A stretch of DNA of 50,437 nucleotides from Acinetobacter lactucae (GTDB taxonomy: Bacteria; Pseudomonadota; Gammaproteobacteria; Pseudomonadales; Moraxellaceae). Below, one piece after another: positions 38,271-48,477 of this stretch. Numbering within the stretch: position 1 is the stretch's first letter; every line of letters begins with the position of its first letter. The stretch lies in contig NZ_LRPE01000003.1 of assembly GCF_001605885.1 (NCBI RefSeq), positions 1 to 50,437 on the forward strand. Reading direction: 5' to 3'. Made by a program: the position numbers and the translations under genes. The notes below the pieces were generated by a model. That model did no database searches. It was not told where the DNA came from and saw only the letters and a program-made list of their open reading frames with translations.

Positions 38271-38293
38271 AAAATCGGGAACACACCCGATTT
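38271..38293 (-). terminator. terminator of the lipoprotein gene at 38409
   Basis: AAATCGGG (38272-38279) and CCCGATTT (38286-38293), with seven Ts following on the minus strand. Confidence 0.8.
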
Positions 38294-38408
38294 CTCTTAG
38301 TGTAGCATGATACTTTCTGCCATGCACCTGACAATTTGCATAAATCTTTCTTAATAAACTCTAAAGTCAAAAAGAAGATTTTTTGAATTAATAAGAATAT
38401 TCAATAAT

Positions 38409-39497
38409 TTACTGTGCTTTACTCATATTATAGGCAAAAGTTCTTCGACCAAAGAATGGGCCAATATCTGAACTATCACCTGGTTGCCAGTTAACTAAAT
38501 TTAATCTTTGAATAGCTTGAGCTGCTTGAGTATTAAAAGCAAAACAACCTTTTTCAAGATTTGCGATTTTTAGCTTTTGTCTGAAAGCAATTAATGAGTG
38601 CACCTCATTAAGCGGGTTATCTTCTATAGAATACAGATGAGACTTCTCATAAGCTAAATTTCTATCAGCATCCCACCGACTACTTGATATAAAATTAATA
38701 AAAAAAGCAGACTGGTTATTATTATTTCCCAAGGCACTTTGAATATCACCAGTTTCCAAGTTTTCTAAAACAGTTAGGTTATAGCCGTACCACTGCGAAT
38801 TTAGAAGCCTAAAATACTTTTTATCTGAACCTAGGTTATTATATCTTTCGATAATTGACTGCTTTTTCTCACTAAACGACGGATTTGACTCAAAACCAGA
38901 TATATCTGAAGTATAAGATTGATTCCATTGAGTCTCTTTTAAACGATAACAATAACTATTTTTTGGAAACCTAACATTCTTATAGTTTTGATAAAATCCA
39001 ATTAAATTTTTATCAAGTTGATTATGAAGACCTGTTTCTAGATTTTTATTTTCTTTATAGCCTGGCAATACACGGTCAAAGATATTTTCACCATCCAACT
39101 TCACAATTTCAAACTTTAAATTCTTTTTCAAATCAGGTGTTAATTCATAAGTCCAACTATCAGGTGATAGCCTTTTCACAATATTGGTTTGTAACGTCCC
39201 TTTATTTAAAATTTTCTTTTCAGTTAAAACCTCAGTTTCTAACGGCTGGTTATGTGACTTTGCAAAAAAGATTTCATTATTCTTAATTGGATATTGAGCA
39301 ATTTCAAAAGAATCACTATAGATACCTGAAGAAATATCGGAAGGTTGATAATAAACTTGGTAAATTTTGTCTTCCTTTTCTAAATTATTTTCAGCTTGTT
39401 CAGACGTATTTTGATCTGAGCTTCCACCACAAGCTGTTAAAACAAGAGTAGATGTAATAGTTAAAAACCCACTTATTCTTTTTGAATTAAATTTCAT
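38409..39497 (-). CDS. lipoprotein of unknown function
   Basis: A 362-residue protein with a lipoprotein signal ending LVLTAC, followed by GGSS and a short acidic linker. The mature part is rich in Asn, Tyr, Ser and Lys and shows no domain I know. Two further cysteines (NSYCYRL and KGCFAF) could form a disulfide. Base composition is clearly more AT-rich than in the hisZ and alaS neighbours, suggesting a poorly conserved or acquired gene. It is flanked by terminators and reads alone. An outer-membrane location is likely because the residues after the Cys are small and uncharged. Confidence 0.72.
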   Translation of the reverse strand: MKFNSKRISGFLTITSTLVLTACGGSSDQNTSEQAENNLEKEDKIYQVYYQPSDISSGIYSDSFEIAQYPIKNNEIFFAKSHNQPLETEVLTEKKILNKGTLQTNIVKRLSPDSWTYELTPDLKKNLKFEIVKLDGENIFDRVLPGYKENKNLETGLHNQLDKNLIGFYQNYKNVRFPKNSYCYRLKETQWNQSYTSDISGFESNPSFSEKKQSIIERYNNLGSDKKYFRLLNSQWYGYNLTVLENLETGDIQSALGNNNNQSAFFINFISSSRWDADRNLAYEKSHLYSIEDNPLNEVHSLIAFRQKLKIANLEKGCFAFNTQAAQAIQRLNLVNWQPGDSSDIGPFFGRRTFAYNMSKAQ

Positions 39498-39609
39498 ATG
39501 AACTCTATAATTAAAATTTTAATGTTTGCGAATCATACAAATAGATTTAATTTCAGACAACACTAATATTTAGAATTTTAATAATCCATACCAAAAAATA
39601 ATAACTATA

Positions 39610-39638
39610 AAAAAGGATGTTAATTAAACACCCTTTTT
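39610..39638 (-). terminator. terminator of the Epd/GAPDH gene
   Basis: AAAAAGGATGT (39610-39620) pairs with ACACCCTTTTT (39628-39638), one mismatch, 19 bases beyond the stop. Confidence 0.78.
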
Positions 39639-39657
39639 ATTTAAATTTGCCTTTCAT

Positions 39658-40677
39658 TTAGAAAGAGTCACACAGATCCAATAATCGATTTGCATAACCC
39701 CATTCATTATCATACCAAGCAAATACTTTAGCTTGATGCCCAACCACCATAGTTTGGGTTAAATCAACAATGAGTGAATAAGGTGAATGATTGAAATCAC
39801 TCGAAACTAACGGTTCATCTGTTACAGCCATAATTTCTGCATAGTCTGTTTGAGAAGCTTTAATGAGTAACTCATTAATGTGATGCACAGTAATTGGAGA
39901 TTGCGCGATAAAAGTTAAGTCAATTGCAGCCACATTAATAGTAGGTACTCGAATTGAATAACCATCGATACGGTCTTCCATTTTAGGCATAACACGTTTT
40001 AATGCTCCGAGTGCACTAGACGTAGTGGGAATAATATTTTGCCCTGAAGCTCTAGCACGACGTAAATCGCGATGTGCATGATCAAGTACAGATTGGTCAG
40101 CCGTTACTGCATGAATCTCGGTCATAAGTGCAGTTTCAATTCCAAACGCATCATCAATGATCTTGACCAGTGGAACTAAAGCTTGAGTAGTACATGACAC
40201 ACTCGAAATAATTTGATCAGTCGCTTTGACTTCATTGTGGTTCACACCATAAACAATGGCTGCATCAACATGGTCAAAAGGTGCTGCTCCAATAATGACC
40301 CGCTTTGCCCCTGCTTCTAGGTGACGTGTTGCATCCGCATGAGAGCGAAACAGTCCGGTACACTCAAGTACCACATCAATATCTAAACTAGACCATGGTA
40401 AAAGTTCCGGTTGTTTCTGCTTTAGAACCTCAACCTTTAACGTTTGGTGATTTGACTGAATATTCAAAAAAACTTTTTCATTTTCAATCAATATTTCCAC
40501 ATTTCCATTAAAGCGGCCATGTGTAGAATCATATTTAAATAAGTGCACTAATGTCTGGACATCTGCTATATCGTTAATCGCCACGATTTCAAAGTGAAAT
40601 TGTTTTGGGCTTTCGAACCAGGCGCGTAAAACATTGCGTCCAATCCGACCAAACCCATTAATGGCAATACGTTGCAT
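39658..40677 (-). CDS. epd: Epd / type I GAPDH-family dehydrogenase
   Basis: A 339-residue NAD-dependent dehydrogenase. The Rossmann motif INGFGRIGRNVLRAW, the catalytic Cys162 in SVSCTTQ and His189 in EIHAVTADQ are present. The C-terminal half (RVPTINVAAIDL, LVSSDFNHSPYS, WYDNEWGYANRL) is closer to E. coli Epd than to glycolytic GAPDH. Epd oxidises erythrose-4-phosphate for pyridoxal phosphate synthesis; GAPDH activity in gluconeogenesis is the other option. The usually invariant Asn of SCTTN is Gln165 here. The gene diverges from alaS. Confidence 0.82.
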   Translation of the reverse strand: MQRIAINGFGRIGRNVLRAWFESPKQFHFEIVAINDIADVQTLVHLFKYDSTHGRFNGNVEILIENEKVFLNIQSNHQTLKVEVLKQKQPELLPWSSLDIDVVLECTGLFRSHADATRHLEAGAKRVIIGAAPFDHVDAAIVYGVNHNEVKATDQIISSVSCTTQALVPLVKIIDDAFGIETALMTEIHAVTADQSVLDHAHRDLRRARASGQNIIPTTSSALGALKRVMPKMEDRIDGYSIRVPTINVAAIDLTFIAQSPITVHHINELLIKASQTDYAEIMAVTDEPLVSSDFNHSPYSLIVDLTQTMVVGHQAKVFAWYDNEWGYANRLLDLCDSF

Positions 40678-40947
40678 GACCTATCCTTATCAACAAAACT
40701 ACAAGCTAAAGAAGGCATATAGTAAAGCACGTCACGACCAATTGAATATAGATTTTTAGCCAAATCACAGTTTTGTAAGATATTCCTTTTAAAATCGTTG
40801 GTTCGGTGGGGTTTTTCCGCTACAATTTAGCGTTTTTAAAAAATAAGCCCCGTATCACATGCTAAGGTTTGGCATAAAACAAACAGGCATTGATACTTTT
40901 AGCCAAATTCGAAAATATGGAGTGACTTGGTTGTGAGTACTCGTTTA

Positions 40948-43584
40948 ATGACATCTGCTGAAATTCGTGAAGCATTTTTGCGCTACTTTGAAACGCAAGG
41001 GCATACACGTGTCGCGTCGAGTTCTCTTGTTCCTGCCAACGACCCAACTTTATTATTTACAAATGCTGGGATGAACCAGTTTAAAGACTGCTTTTTAGGT
41101 CTTGAGAAACGTGACTATGTACGTGCGACCACATCACAGAAATGTGTACGCGCTGGCGGTAAACATAATGACTTAGACAATGTTGGTTATACTGCACGTC
41201 ACCATACATTCTTTGAAATGTTAGGTAATTTCTCATTCGGTGATTATTTCAAACGTGATGCACTTAAATTCGCATGGGAATTTTTAACCAGCGAACAATG
41301 GCTTGGTTTACCAAAAGATAAACTTTATGCCACTGTTTACCATACCGATGACGAAGCTTACGACATCTGGAACAAAGAAATCGGTTTAGCACCAGAACGT
41401 ATTATCCGTATTGGTGATAATAAAGGCGAAAAATACGCATCTGATAACTTCTGGGCAATGGGTGATACAGGCCCATGTGGTCCATGTTCCGAAATCTTCT
41501 TTGACCATGGTGACCACATTTGGGGTGGTTTACCAGGCTCACCTGAAGAAGACGGTGATCGTTTCATTGAAATCTGGAACAACGTTTTCATGCAGTTTAA
41601 CCGTACTGCGGATGGCGTGCTTCACCCTCTCCCTGCTCCATCTGTTGATACTGGTATGGGCTTGGAGCGTATCTCTGCTGTATTGCAACATGTTAACTCG
41701 AACTACGATATTGACCTGTTCCAACACCTATTAAAAGCTGCTGCAAACATTATTGGTATTGAAGACGAAGGTCAGCCTTCTTTACGTGTTGTTGCCGACC
41801 ATGCGCGTTCATGCTGTTTCCTTATTGCTGATGGTGTAAACCCAAGCAATGAAGGTCGCGGTTACGTACTTCGCCGTATTATCCGCCGCGCTGTGCGTCA
41901 TGGTAATAAACTTGGTGCAACTGGTACGTTCTTCTACAAAATGTTGCAACCTTTAATTGAAGTTATGGGTGATGCATATCCGGAACTTGCAGCTCGTAAA
42001 GATGTAATTGAAGCAACTTTAATTCGTGAAGAAGAACAGTTTGCTAAAACACTTGAGCAAGGCTTAAAACTACTTGAAGGCGAGCTTGCTCAATTAAAAG
42101 ATAAGACCATTCCTGGTGCGACTGTATTTAAACTTTACGACACTTACGGCTTCCCGACAGACTTAACTGCTGATATTGCACGTGAACGTGACTTTATTAT
42201 TGATGAGGCTGGCTTTGAAGTAGAAATGGCTGCACAGCGTCAACGTGCTCGTGATGCTGGTAAATTCGCAGTTGACTACAACAACATTGTAAAAGTTGAA
42301 GGCGAAACTCAGTTTGACGGTTATATCAACACCACTAGCCAGGGTCAAATTGTAGCGATCTATAAAGATGGTGTACAAGTTGATGAAGTTTCTGAAGGTG
42401 ATGAAGCGCTTATCGTTTTAAACCAAACTCCTTTCTATGCTGAAAGTGGTGGTCAGATTGGCGACACTGGTATCTTCAAAAATGAAACAGGTATTTTTGA
42501 AGTTCAAGATACTAAAAAGTCAGGCGGTGCCTTTGTTCATCAAGGTATTGTGACCGTTGGTAGTCTTAAAGCAGATCAAAACGTTGAAGCGATTGTTAAA
42601 GCAGACATTCGTGAGGCAACTGCACGTAACCACTCTGCAACTCACCTATTACATGCTGCCCTTCGTCAAATCTTAGGTTCACATGTACAGCAAAAAGGCT
42701 CTTTAGTTGCAAGTGATATTTTACGTTTTGACTTTGCTAATGACCAACCTGTAACTTTTGAACAGTTACAACAAGTTGAGCGCTTAGTGAATGCAGAAAT
42801 TATTGCAAATAGTGCTGTAACAACCGAACTTCTTGACATTGAAGCTGCAAAAGCTAAAGGTGCCATGATGTTGTTCGGTGAAAAATACGGTGATGAAGTA
42901 CGTGTACTTTCTATGGGTTCAATTATTGATGAGAAAAACTTCTCAATTGAACTTTGTGGTGGTATCCACGTTAAACGTACAGGTGATATTGGTTTATTCA
43001 AAATCACTTCTGAAGGTGGTGTAGCTGCTGGTGTACGTCGTATTGAAGCTGTTACAGGTACTAAAGCGCTAGATGTAGTACAAAAAACTGATGCTGATAT
43101 CCAGCACATTAATAGCTTATTAAAAGCACAGAAAGACCAAACTGTTGAGCGTGTACAAGCCAATGTTGAATTGGTTTCTGCATTACAAAAGCAGATTGAA
43201 CAGCTCAATCAGAAATTGGCAAACTTCCAAGCGTCAGAATTGATTGATCAGGTACAGACTATTGCTGATCGTCAAACGCTTATTACCACTGTTCAAGGTG
43301 TAGATGCAAAATCACTTCGCAACTTACACGACAGTGTTAAATCGAAATTAGAGAATGCAGTTATTGTGTTAGCTGGTGTAGAGGGTGACAAAGTTAGCCT
43401 ACTTGCTTCAGTTGCATCACAATACACTGCAACTCTAAAAGCAGGTGACATCATCAAACATCTAGCAACCGAGTTAGGTGGTAAAGGTGGTGGTAAACCT
43501 GACTTAGCACAAGGTGGCGCGCCACTTAACGAGAAGTTTGGACAAGTGATCGCAGCATTGCCTGCATGGCTTGAACAAAAATAA
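40948..43584 (+). CDS. alaS: alanyl-tRNA synthetase
   Basis: An 878-residue class II synthetase. The catalytic core has motif 1-3 segments ([35 protein letters not shown]), the editing domain has the [11 protein letters not shown] zinc-binding histidines with CGGIHV, and the C-terminal oligomerisation domain ends in a Gly-rich [14 protein letters not shown]. The homologues usually begin at [10 protein letters not shown], the ATG at 40948. However GGAG at 40919-40922 fits a GTG at 40933 or a TTG at 40927 better, which would add five or seven residues; the true start is unsettled. lysC follows 65 bases downstream. Confidence 0.96.
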   Translation: MTSAEIREAFLRYFETQGHTRVASSSLVPANDPTLLFTNAGMNQFKDCFLGLEKRDYVRATTSQKCVRAGGKHNDLDNVGYTARHHTFFEMLGNFSFGDYFKRDALKFAWEFLTSEQWLGLPKDKLYATVYHTDDEAYDIWNKEIGLAPERIIRIGDNKGEKYASDNFWAMGDTGPCGPCSEIFFDHGDHIWGGLPGSPEEDGDRFIEIWNNVFMQFNRTADGVLHPLPAPSVDTGMGLERISAVLQHVNSNYDIDLFQHLLKAAANIIGIEDEGQPSLRVVADHARSCCFLIADGVNPSNEGRGYVLRRIIRRAVRHGNKLGATGTFFYKMLQPLIEVMGDAYPELAARKDVIEATLIREEEQFAKTLEQGLKLLEGELAQLKDKTIPGATVFKLYDTYGFPTDLTADIARERDFIIDEAGFEVEMAAQRQRARDAGKFAVDYNNIVKVEGETQFDGYINTTSQGQIVAIYKDGVQVDEVSEGDEALIVLNQTPFYAESGGQIGDTGIFKNETGIFEVQDTKKSGGAFVHQGIVTVGSLKADQNVEAIVKADIREATARNHSATHLLHAALRQILGSHVQQKGSLVASDILRFDFANDQPVTFEQLQQVERLVNAEIIANSAVTTELLDIEAAKAKGAMMLFGEKYGDEVRVLSMGSIIDEKNFSIELCGGIHVKRTGDIGLFKITSEGGVAAGVRRIEAVTGTKALDVVQKTDADIQHINSLLKAQKDQTVERVQANVELVSALQKQIEQLNQKLANFQASELIDQVQTIADRQTLITTVQGVDAKSLRNLHDSVKSKLENAVIVLAGVEGDKVSLLASVASQYTATLKAGDIIKHLATELGGKGGGKPDLAQGGAPLNEKFGQVIAALPAWLEQK

Positions 43585-43604
43585 GACTTCACTTTTTGTG
43601 TAAC

Positions 43605-43630
43605 TGACCCTGAAAAGCCTCTCAGGGTCA
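43605..43630 (+). terminator. hairpin between alaS and lysC
   Basis: TGACCCTGA (43605-43613) and TCAGGGTCA (43622-43630) form a perfect 9-bp stem 20 bases before the lysC ATG. It has no T run, so it may attenuate or process the alaS-lysC transcript instead of ending it. Confidence 0.55.
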
Positions 43631-43649
43631 TGGCTTATATGGAACAACT

Positions 43650-44930
43650 ATGGCATTAATCGTTCAAAAATATGGCGGTACTTCTATGGGTACCCCCGAG
43701 CGCATTTTAAATGTTGCTCGTCGTGTGAAGCGTTGGCATGATCACGGTCACAAGGTTGTTGTGGTCGTATCTGCAATGAGTGGTGAAACAAACCGCTTAC
43801 TTGCTCTCGCTAAAGCCATTACCGAAACACCTGACCCACGTGAGTTAGACCAAATGGTTTCAACCGGTGAACAGGTGACGATTTCCATGTTAGCTATGGC
43901 ACTTAATTCGATTGGTGTGGAAGCTAAATCCTATACCGGACGTCAAGTCGGTATTAAAACTGACAGTGCATTTACCAAGGCGCGTATCGAGTCTATTGAT
44001 ACAGATGTCATGACCAATGACCTAGATGCAGGCCGTGTTATTGTGGTTGCTGGTTTCCAAGGCTTTGATGCTAATGGAAATACCACAACACTAGGTCGAG
44101 GTGGTTCAGATACTTCTGGTGTTGCTCTTGCTGCTGCTTTAAAAGCTGACGAATGCCAGATTTATACTGATGTAGATGGTGTTTACACCACTGACCCTCG
44201 CGTTGCTCCTAAAGCCAAAAAAATCGACCGTATTTCTTTTGAAGAAATGCTAGAAATGGCATCATTAGGTTCTAAAGTTTTACAAATTCGCTCAGTAGAG
44301 TTTGCCGGGAAATATCAAGTTCCTTTACGTGTGTTATCAAGCTTTGATAATGACGACGACGGCGTTTTTGACGACGAATTTAAAGAAAATGTTGGTACAC
44401 TCATTACTACTGAGGCAGAAGATACTATGGAACAGCCAATTATTGCAGGTATTGCTTTTAACCGTGACGAAGCAAAATTAACGATTTTAGGTGTACCTGA
44501 TGAACCAGGCATTGCTTCTAAAATCTTATCACCAGTAAGTGATGCCAATATCGAAGTCGATATGATAGTGCAAAATGTTGAAGAAGATGGCACAACAGAT
44601 TTCACTTTCACTGTAAACCGTGTTGATTTAGCGAAAGCTGAAAAAATCTTAAACGAAACTGCTAAAAATATTGGCGCACGTGAAGTTTCAACACGTGATG
44701 ACATCGTTAAAGTGTCTATCGTTGGTGTCGGTATGCGTTCACACGCAGGTGTAGCGAGCAAAATGTTCACTGCCCTTGCTGACGAAGGTATCAACATCCT
44801 TATGATTTCAACTTCTGAAATTAAAGTTTCTGTCATTATTGATGAAAAATACCTTGAACTTGCTGTTCGCTGCTTACATACCGCTTTTGGTTTAGATCGT
44901 GAACATGGTGAAAGCAGCGCCCGCGCTTAA
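43650..44930 (+). CDS. lysC: aspartate kinase
   Basis: A 426-residue monofunctional aspartokinase making aspartyl phosphate for lysine, threonine and methionine synthesis. The N-terminal VQKYGGTSMG, the FQGFDANGNTTTLGRGGSD substrate segment and YTDVDGVYTTDPR are present, with two C-terminal ACT domains (about 265-425) for feedback control by lysine and threonine. Length and layout match Pseudomonas-type LysC. It follows alaS on the same strand and ends in a long hairpin. Confidence 0.95.
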   Translation: MALIVQKYGGTSMGTPERILNVARRVKRWHDHGHKVVVVVSAMSGETNRLLALAKAITETPDPRELDQMVSTGEQVTISMLAMALNSIGVEAKSYTGRQVGIKTDSAFTKARIESIDTDVMTNDLDAGRVIVVAGFQGFDANGNTTTLGRGGSDTSGVALAAALKADECQIYTDVDGVYTTDPRVAPKAKKIDRISFEEMLEMASLGSKVLQIRSVEFAGKYQVPLRVLSSFDNDDDGVFDDEFKENVGTLITTEAEDTMEQPIIAGIAFNRDEAKLTILGVPDEPGIASKILSPVSDANIEVDMIVQNVEEDGTTDFTFTVNRVDLAKAEKILNETAKNIGAREVSTRDDIVKVSIVGVGMRSHAGVASKMFTALADEGINILMISTSEIKVSVIIDEKYLELAVRCLHTAFGLDREHGESSARA

Positions 44931-44994
44931 TTTTACCAATCGGTCAAGAATTCATTAAAAAATGTTTACTTGTCCGACAATAATTAAAGAAAAC

Positions 44995-45030
44995 ACAGAG
45001 CCGCTATAGTTTTTTTTATAGCGGCTCTGT
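44995..45030 (+). terminator. lysC terminator with T-rich loop
   Basis: ACAGAGCCGCTATA (44995-45008) and TATAGCGGCTCTGT (45017-45030) form a perfect 14-bp stem. The T run lies in the 8-base loop (GTTTTTTT), not behind the stem. Confidence 0.72.
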
Positions 45031-45175
45031 TATATTAAACGGAAAGTTTTTTGGCAGAGATTATCAAAATATGACTTTGTTCTCATATTTCTGTTAGAAT
45101 CTGACTGAAAACTGAGGTTGAGCTTTTATTTGGGTACCAATATTGCAGTTTTAAGCGTTTAGCAAGGAGATAAAC

Positions 45176-45430
45176 ATGCTGATTCTGACCCGCCGTGTCG
45201 GGGAAACATTAATGATTGGGGATCAAGTCAGTGTTACTGTGCTTGGCGTCAAAGGAAACCAAGTTCGTATTGGTGTAAATGCACCAAAAGAGGTTTCTGT
45301 TCATCGCGAAGAAATTTATCAACGTATTCAACATGAACGTGCAATGCATGAACACCTTCAACACCTTGATCAAGATTATCAAGTTTCTTATGAAGATGAT
45401 AATTATGCACAGAAAAACTTCAATCGTTAG
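45176..45430 (+). CDS. csrA: carbon storage regulator CsrA with extended C-terminus
   Basis: An 84-residue RNA-binding regulator that blocks ribosome access at GGA motifs. The core [15 protein letters not shown] ... [16 protein letters not shown] is canonical, including the RNA-binding Leu4 and Arg44. Most CsrA proteins have about 61 residues; the extra 20 or so here are acidic, His- and Gln-rich and probably disordered ([20 protein letters not shown]), a trait of Acinetobacter relatives. The ribosome-binding site AAGGAG (45163-45168) itself contains GGA, so autoregulation is plausible. It lies between lysC and rnhB, each with its own terminator. Confidence 0.95.
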   Translation: MLILTRRVGETLMIGDQVSVTVLGVKGNQVRIGVNAPKEVSVHREEIYQRIQHERAMHEHLQHLDQDYQVSYEDDNYAQKNFNR

Positions 45431-45452
45431 TATGAAGTTGTTCTCTCCCTAA

Positions 45453-45486
45453 TTAAAGCGACTTTATAGTCGCTTTAAATTTTTTA
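45453..45486. terminator. bidirectional terminator, csrA / rnhB
   Basis: TTAAAGCGACT (45453-45463) and AGTCGCTTTAA (45468-45478) form a perfect 11-bp stem with a T run on the plus strand. Confidence 0.85.
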
Positions 45487-45497
45487 AGTGCTTGTAT

Positions 45498-46064
45498 TTA
45501 TAGACCTAAAGCACGTTTAACAGGTGCATAACTACGACGATGCTGATCAATCACGCCATGCACAGCAATTGCTTCAAAGTGTGCTTTGGTTGGATATCCT
45601 TTATGTTTGGCAAAACCAAATAGTGGATATTGCTGATCTAATTCCGCCATTTGTCGATCTCGTGTCACTTTTGCCAAGATACTTGCTGCACTAATTTCAG
45701 CATGGCTTGCGTCTCCGCCAACAATGGCTTCACATGGAATAATAATTCCTTTAGGAATTTGGTTGCCATCTACAATTACTTTTTGTGGTTGAGTTTTCAA
45801 ACCATCAACAGCGCGCTGCATAGCCAAAAAAGTCGCCTGTAAAATATTTAACTCGTCAATTTCAGCATGTGTTGCTTCAGCAATGGACCAAGCTAAGGCT
45901 TTTTCTTGGATTTCAATAAACAACTTTTCACGTTTCTTTTCAGTTAATTTTTTAGAATCATTTAATCCTAGAATTGGATTATTCGGATCTAAAATAACGG
46001 CCGCTGCCACAACCGAACCTACTAAAGGCCCCCGTCCCGCCTCATCTACACCAGCAATAAACAT
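45498..46064 (-). CDS. rnhB: ribonuclease HII
   Basis: A 188-residue RNase HII that removes RNA from DNA-RNA hybrids. The N-terminal [20 protein letters not shown] holds the first catalytic Asp and Glu, and the later VIVDG and [19 protein letters not shown] segments hold the remaining Asp residues. [10 protein letters not shown] near the C-terminus is typical. It is leftward and convergent with csrA; the next gene upstream is a small lipoprotein. Confidence 0.95.
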   Translation of the reverse strand: MFIAGVDEAGRGPLVGSVVAAAVILDPNNPILGLNDSKKLTEKKREKLFIEIQEKALAWSIAEATHAEIDELNILQATFLAMQRAVDGLKTQPQKVIVDGNQIPKGIIIPCEAIVGGDASHAEISAASILAKVTRDRQMAELDQQYPLFGFAKHKGYPTKAHFEAIAVHGVIDQHRRSYAPVKRALGL

Positions 46065-46080
46065 CGACTCACTACCTTTA

Positions 46081-46117
46081 AAAACAAAAGAGGCTGATCA
46101 ATAGTAATCAGCCTTCT
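46081..46117 (-). terminator. terminator of the small lipoprotein gene
   Basis: AGGCTGAT (46091-46098) pairs with ATCAGCCT (46107-46114) and T-rich sequence follows on the minus strand. Confidence 0.75.
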
Positions 46118-46135
46118 TTAACACAAAATTATTAA

Positions 46136-46525
46136 TTACTTTTGTAAAGCTTCTGCCACACAAGCGTTTACAGTTTTAGAAACCACTTGGTTGACGATTG
46201 TAGCACGTGTGTTTACATCAAGTGCAGCTGCTGCCAATTCTACTGCTGTCACACTGTTTGGAGCCTTTTCGCTCACACAACCACACACATTCGTTTGGAT
46301 GCTATCACGTTGCTCAGCAGTCATATATTTTGTTGCTGTTTTCCAAGCCGCAACATTATTAATCTCTGTAATACATTTCGCATTTACAGCAACCTTTAAC
46401 GCAGCAACGCCTAATTGTTGAGTTGTCGTTTGTGCAGAAGCGCCTGTGTCAGTGCCTGTAGTTGTTGCACATGCTGTTAAAGCTAAAACAACTGGTGCTA
46501 GAGCAAGCATCAATTTTTTCATCAT
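46136..46525 (-). CDS. small cysteine-containing lipoprotein
   Basis: A 129-residue lipoprotein with a signal ending LALTAC (lipidated Cys19) and a Thr-rich linker. The mature part has four cysteines, in AKCITE, a CxC pair in VCGCVSEK and VNACVAEA, suggesting disulfides in the periplasm. I do not know the family. I chose the ATG at 46525 because AAGG is just upstream and the signal follows directly; a longer reading from 46588 would bury the signal. It precedes rnhB on the same strand with a terminator between. Confidence 0.75.
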   Translation of the reverse strand: MMKKLMLALAPVVLALTACATTTGTDTGASAQTTTQQLGVAALKVAVNAKCITEINNVAAWKTATKYMTAEQRDSIQTNVCGCVSEKAPNSVTAVELAAAALDVNTRATIVNQVVSKTVNACVAEALQK

Positions 46526-46760
46526 TTTTTCCTTTGATTGAACCTTGGCAGCGCGTATTGTGCCTAAACTCAACTTTAGAAGAAACAAATAATTTGATGC
46601 ATTTATGCAATCTATTTTGCCGAGTGAAATTCAGCTCATCAAATCCTTTTTTGGAGTAAAACGTTCTGTTTTTAGCACGCTCTGTCACATTTAAAACATT
46701 TCTCAAAATCTGCACTTTCCCCTAAAATCACAAATCAAAACGACAAAAAAAGGGTCTTTT

Positions 46761-47318
46761 ATGCCTGCTGCTTCCTCTCAGTATTACACCCGTACCGCAC
46801 AAATCCTGCATTGGGTGATGGCAATTATTTTCATCGTCGCATGGGTGATTGGCTTCTATAGTGGAAATTTTTTAAGTTACGACGTTGATGGCAGCTTTAA
46901 AGGTGATGTGATTACCTTGCACAAAAATATTGCAACCACCATTATCTTTTTAGTGATTATTCGGATTTTTTGGCGCTATACACATCCAGCTCCAAAACTA
47001 CCTGACACCATGTCACCGATGATGAAAACTCTGGCACACGTGGGTCATCTATTCCTTTATGTAATTTTAGTGGCTTTACCTGTCACTGGTTGCTTGTTTA
47101 GTTGGAGTGCTGGTCACCCTGCCCCTGTTTTATATTTATTTGAAATTCCGCGTTTGGTGCAAGATAACCCAGAGCTTTTAGCTATTGTTAAACCATTACA
47201 TATTTATATTTCTTGGTTTGCAGGTTTTCTTATTGTTGGGCATGTACTTGCAGCTTTGAAACATCACTTTATTGATAAAGACAATATTTTAAATAGCATG
47301 ACCAAACAACCTAAATAA
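46761..47318 (+). CDS. cytochrome b561 family protein
   Basis: A 185-residue four-helix inner-membrane cytochrome (CybB type). Conserved histidines that could bind two haems lie in ILHWVMA (helix 1), TLHKNIAT (helix 2), LKPLHIYIS (helix 3) and LIVGHVLAALKHH (helix 4). CybB-type proteins oxidise ubiquinol with superoxide or act in respiration. Monocistronic and convergent with the adenine deaminase gene. Confidence 0.88.
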   Translation: MPAASSQYYTRTAQILHWVMAIIFIVAWVIGFYSGNFLSYDVDGSFKGDVITLHKNIATTIIFLVIIRIFWRYTHPAPKLPDTMSPMMKTLAHVGHLFLYVILVALPVTGCLFSWSAGHPAPVLYLFEIPRLVQDNPELLAIVKPLHIYISWFAGFLIVGHVLAALKHHFIDKDNILNSMTKQPK

Positions 47319-47330
47319 ACCTGATGTATA

Positions 47331-47360
47331 AAAAAACCGCCCGAGATAGGCGGTTTTTTT
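47331..47360. terminator. bidirectional terminator, cytochrome b561 / adenine deaminase
   Basis: AAAAAACCGCC (47331-47341) and GGCGGTTTTTT (47349-47359) form a perfect 11-bp stem with T runs in both directions. Confidence 0.9.
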
Positions 47361-47362
47361 AT

Positions 47363-48410
<1,048 letters not shown>

Positions 48411-48412
<2 letters not shown>

Positions 48413-48468
48413 ATAATTTTCTTCTTATCGATAACTATATCTAAGATAGCTCAAGAAGAAAATTATAA
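48411..48468 (-). repeat. 16-bp perfect inverted repeat after the permease gene
   Basis: TTATAATTTTCTTCTT (48411-48426) and AAGAAGAAAATTATAA (48453-48468) are exact inverted copies around a 26-base spacer that contains a smaller palindrome (TATCTAAGATA). The arm nearest the deaminase gene overlaps the terminator stem by two bases, so the two hairpins compete slightly at their border. Confidence 0.8.
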
Positions 48469-48477
48469 AAAATCATA

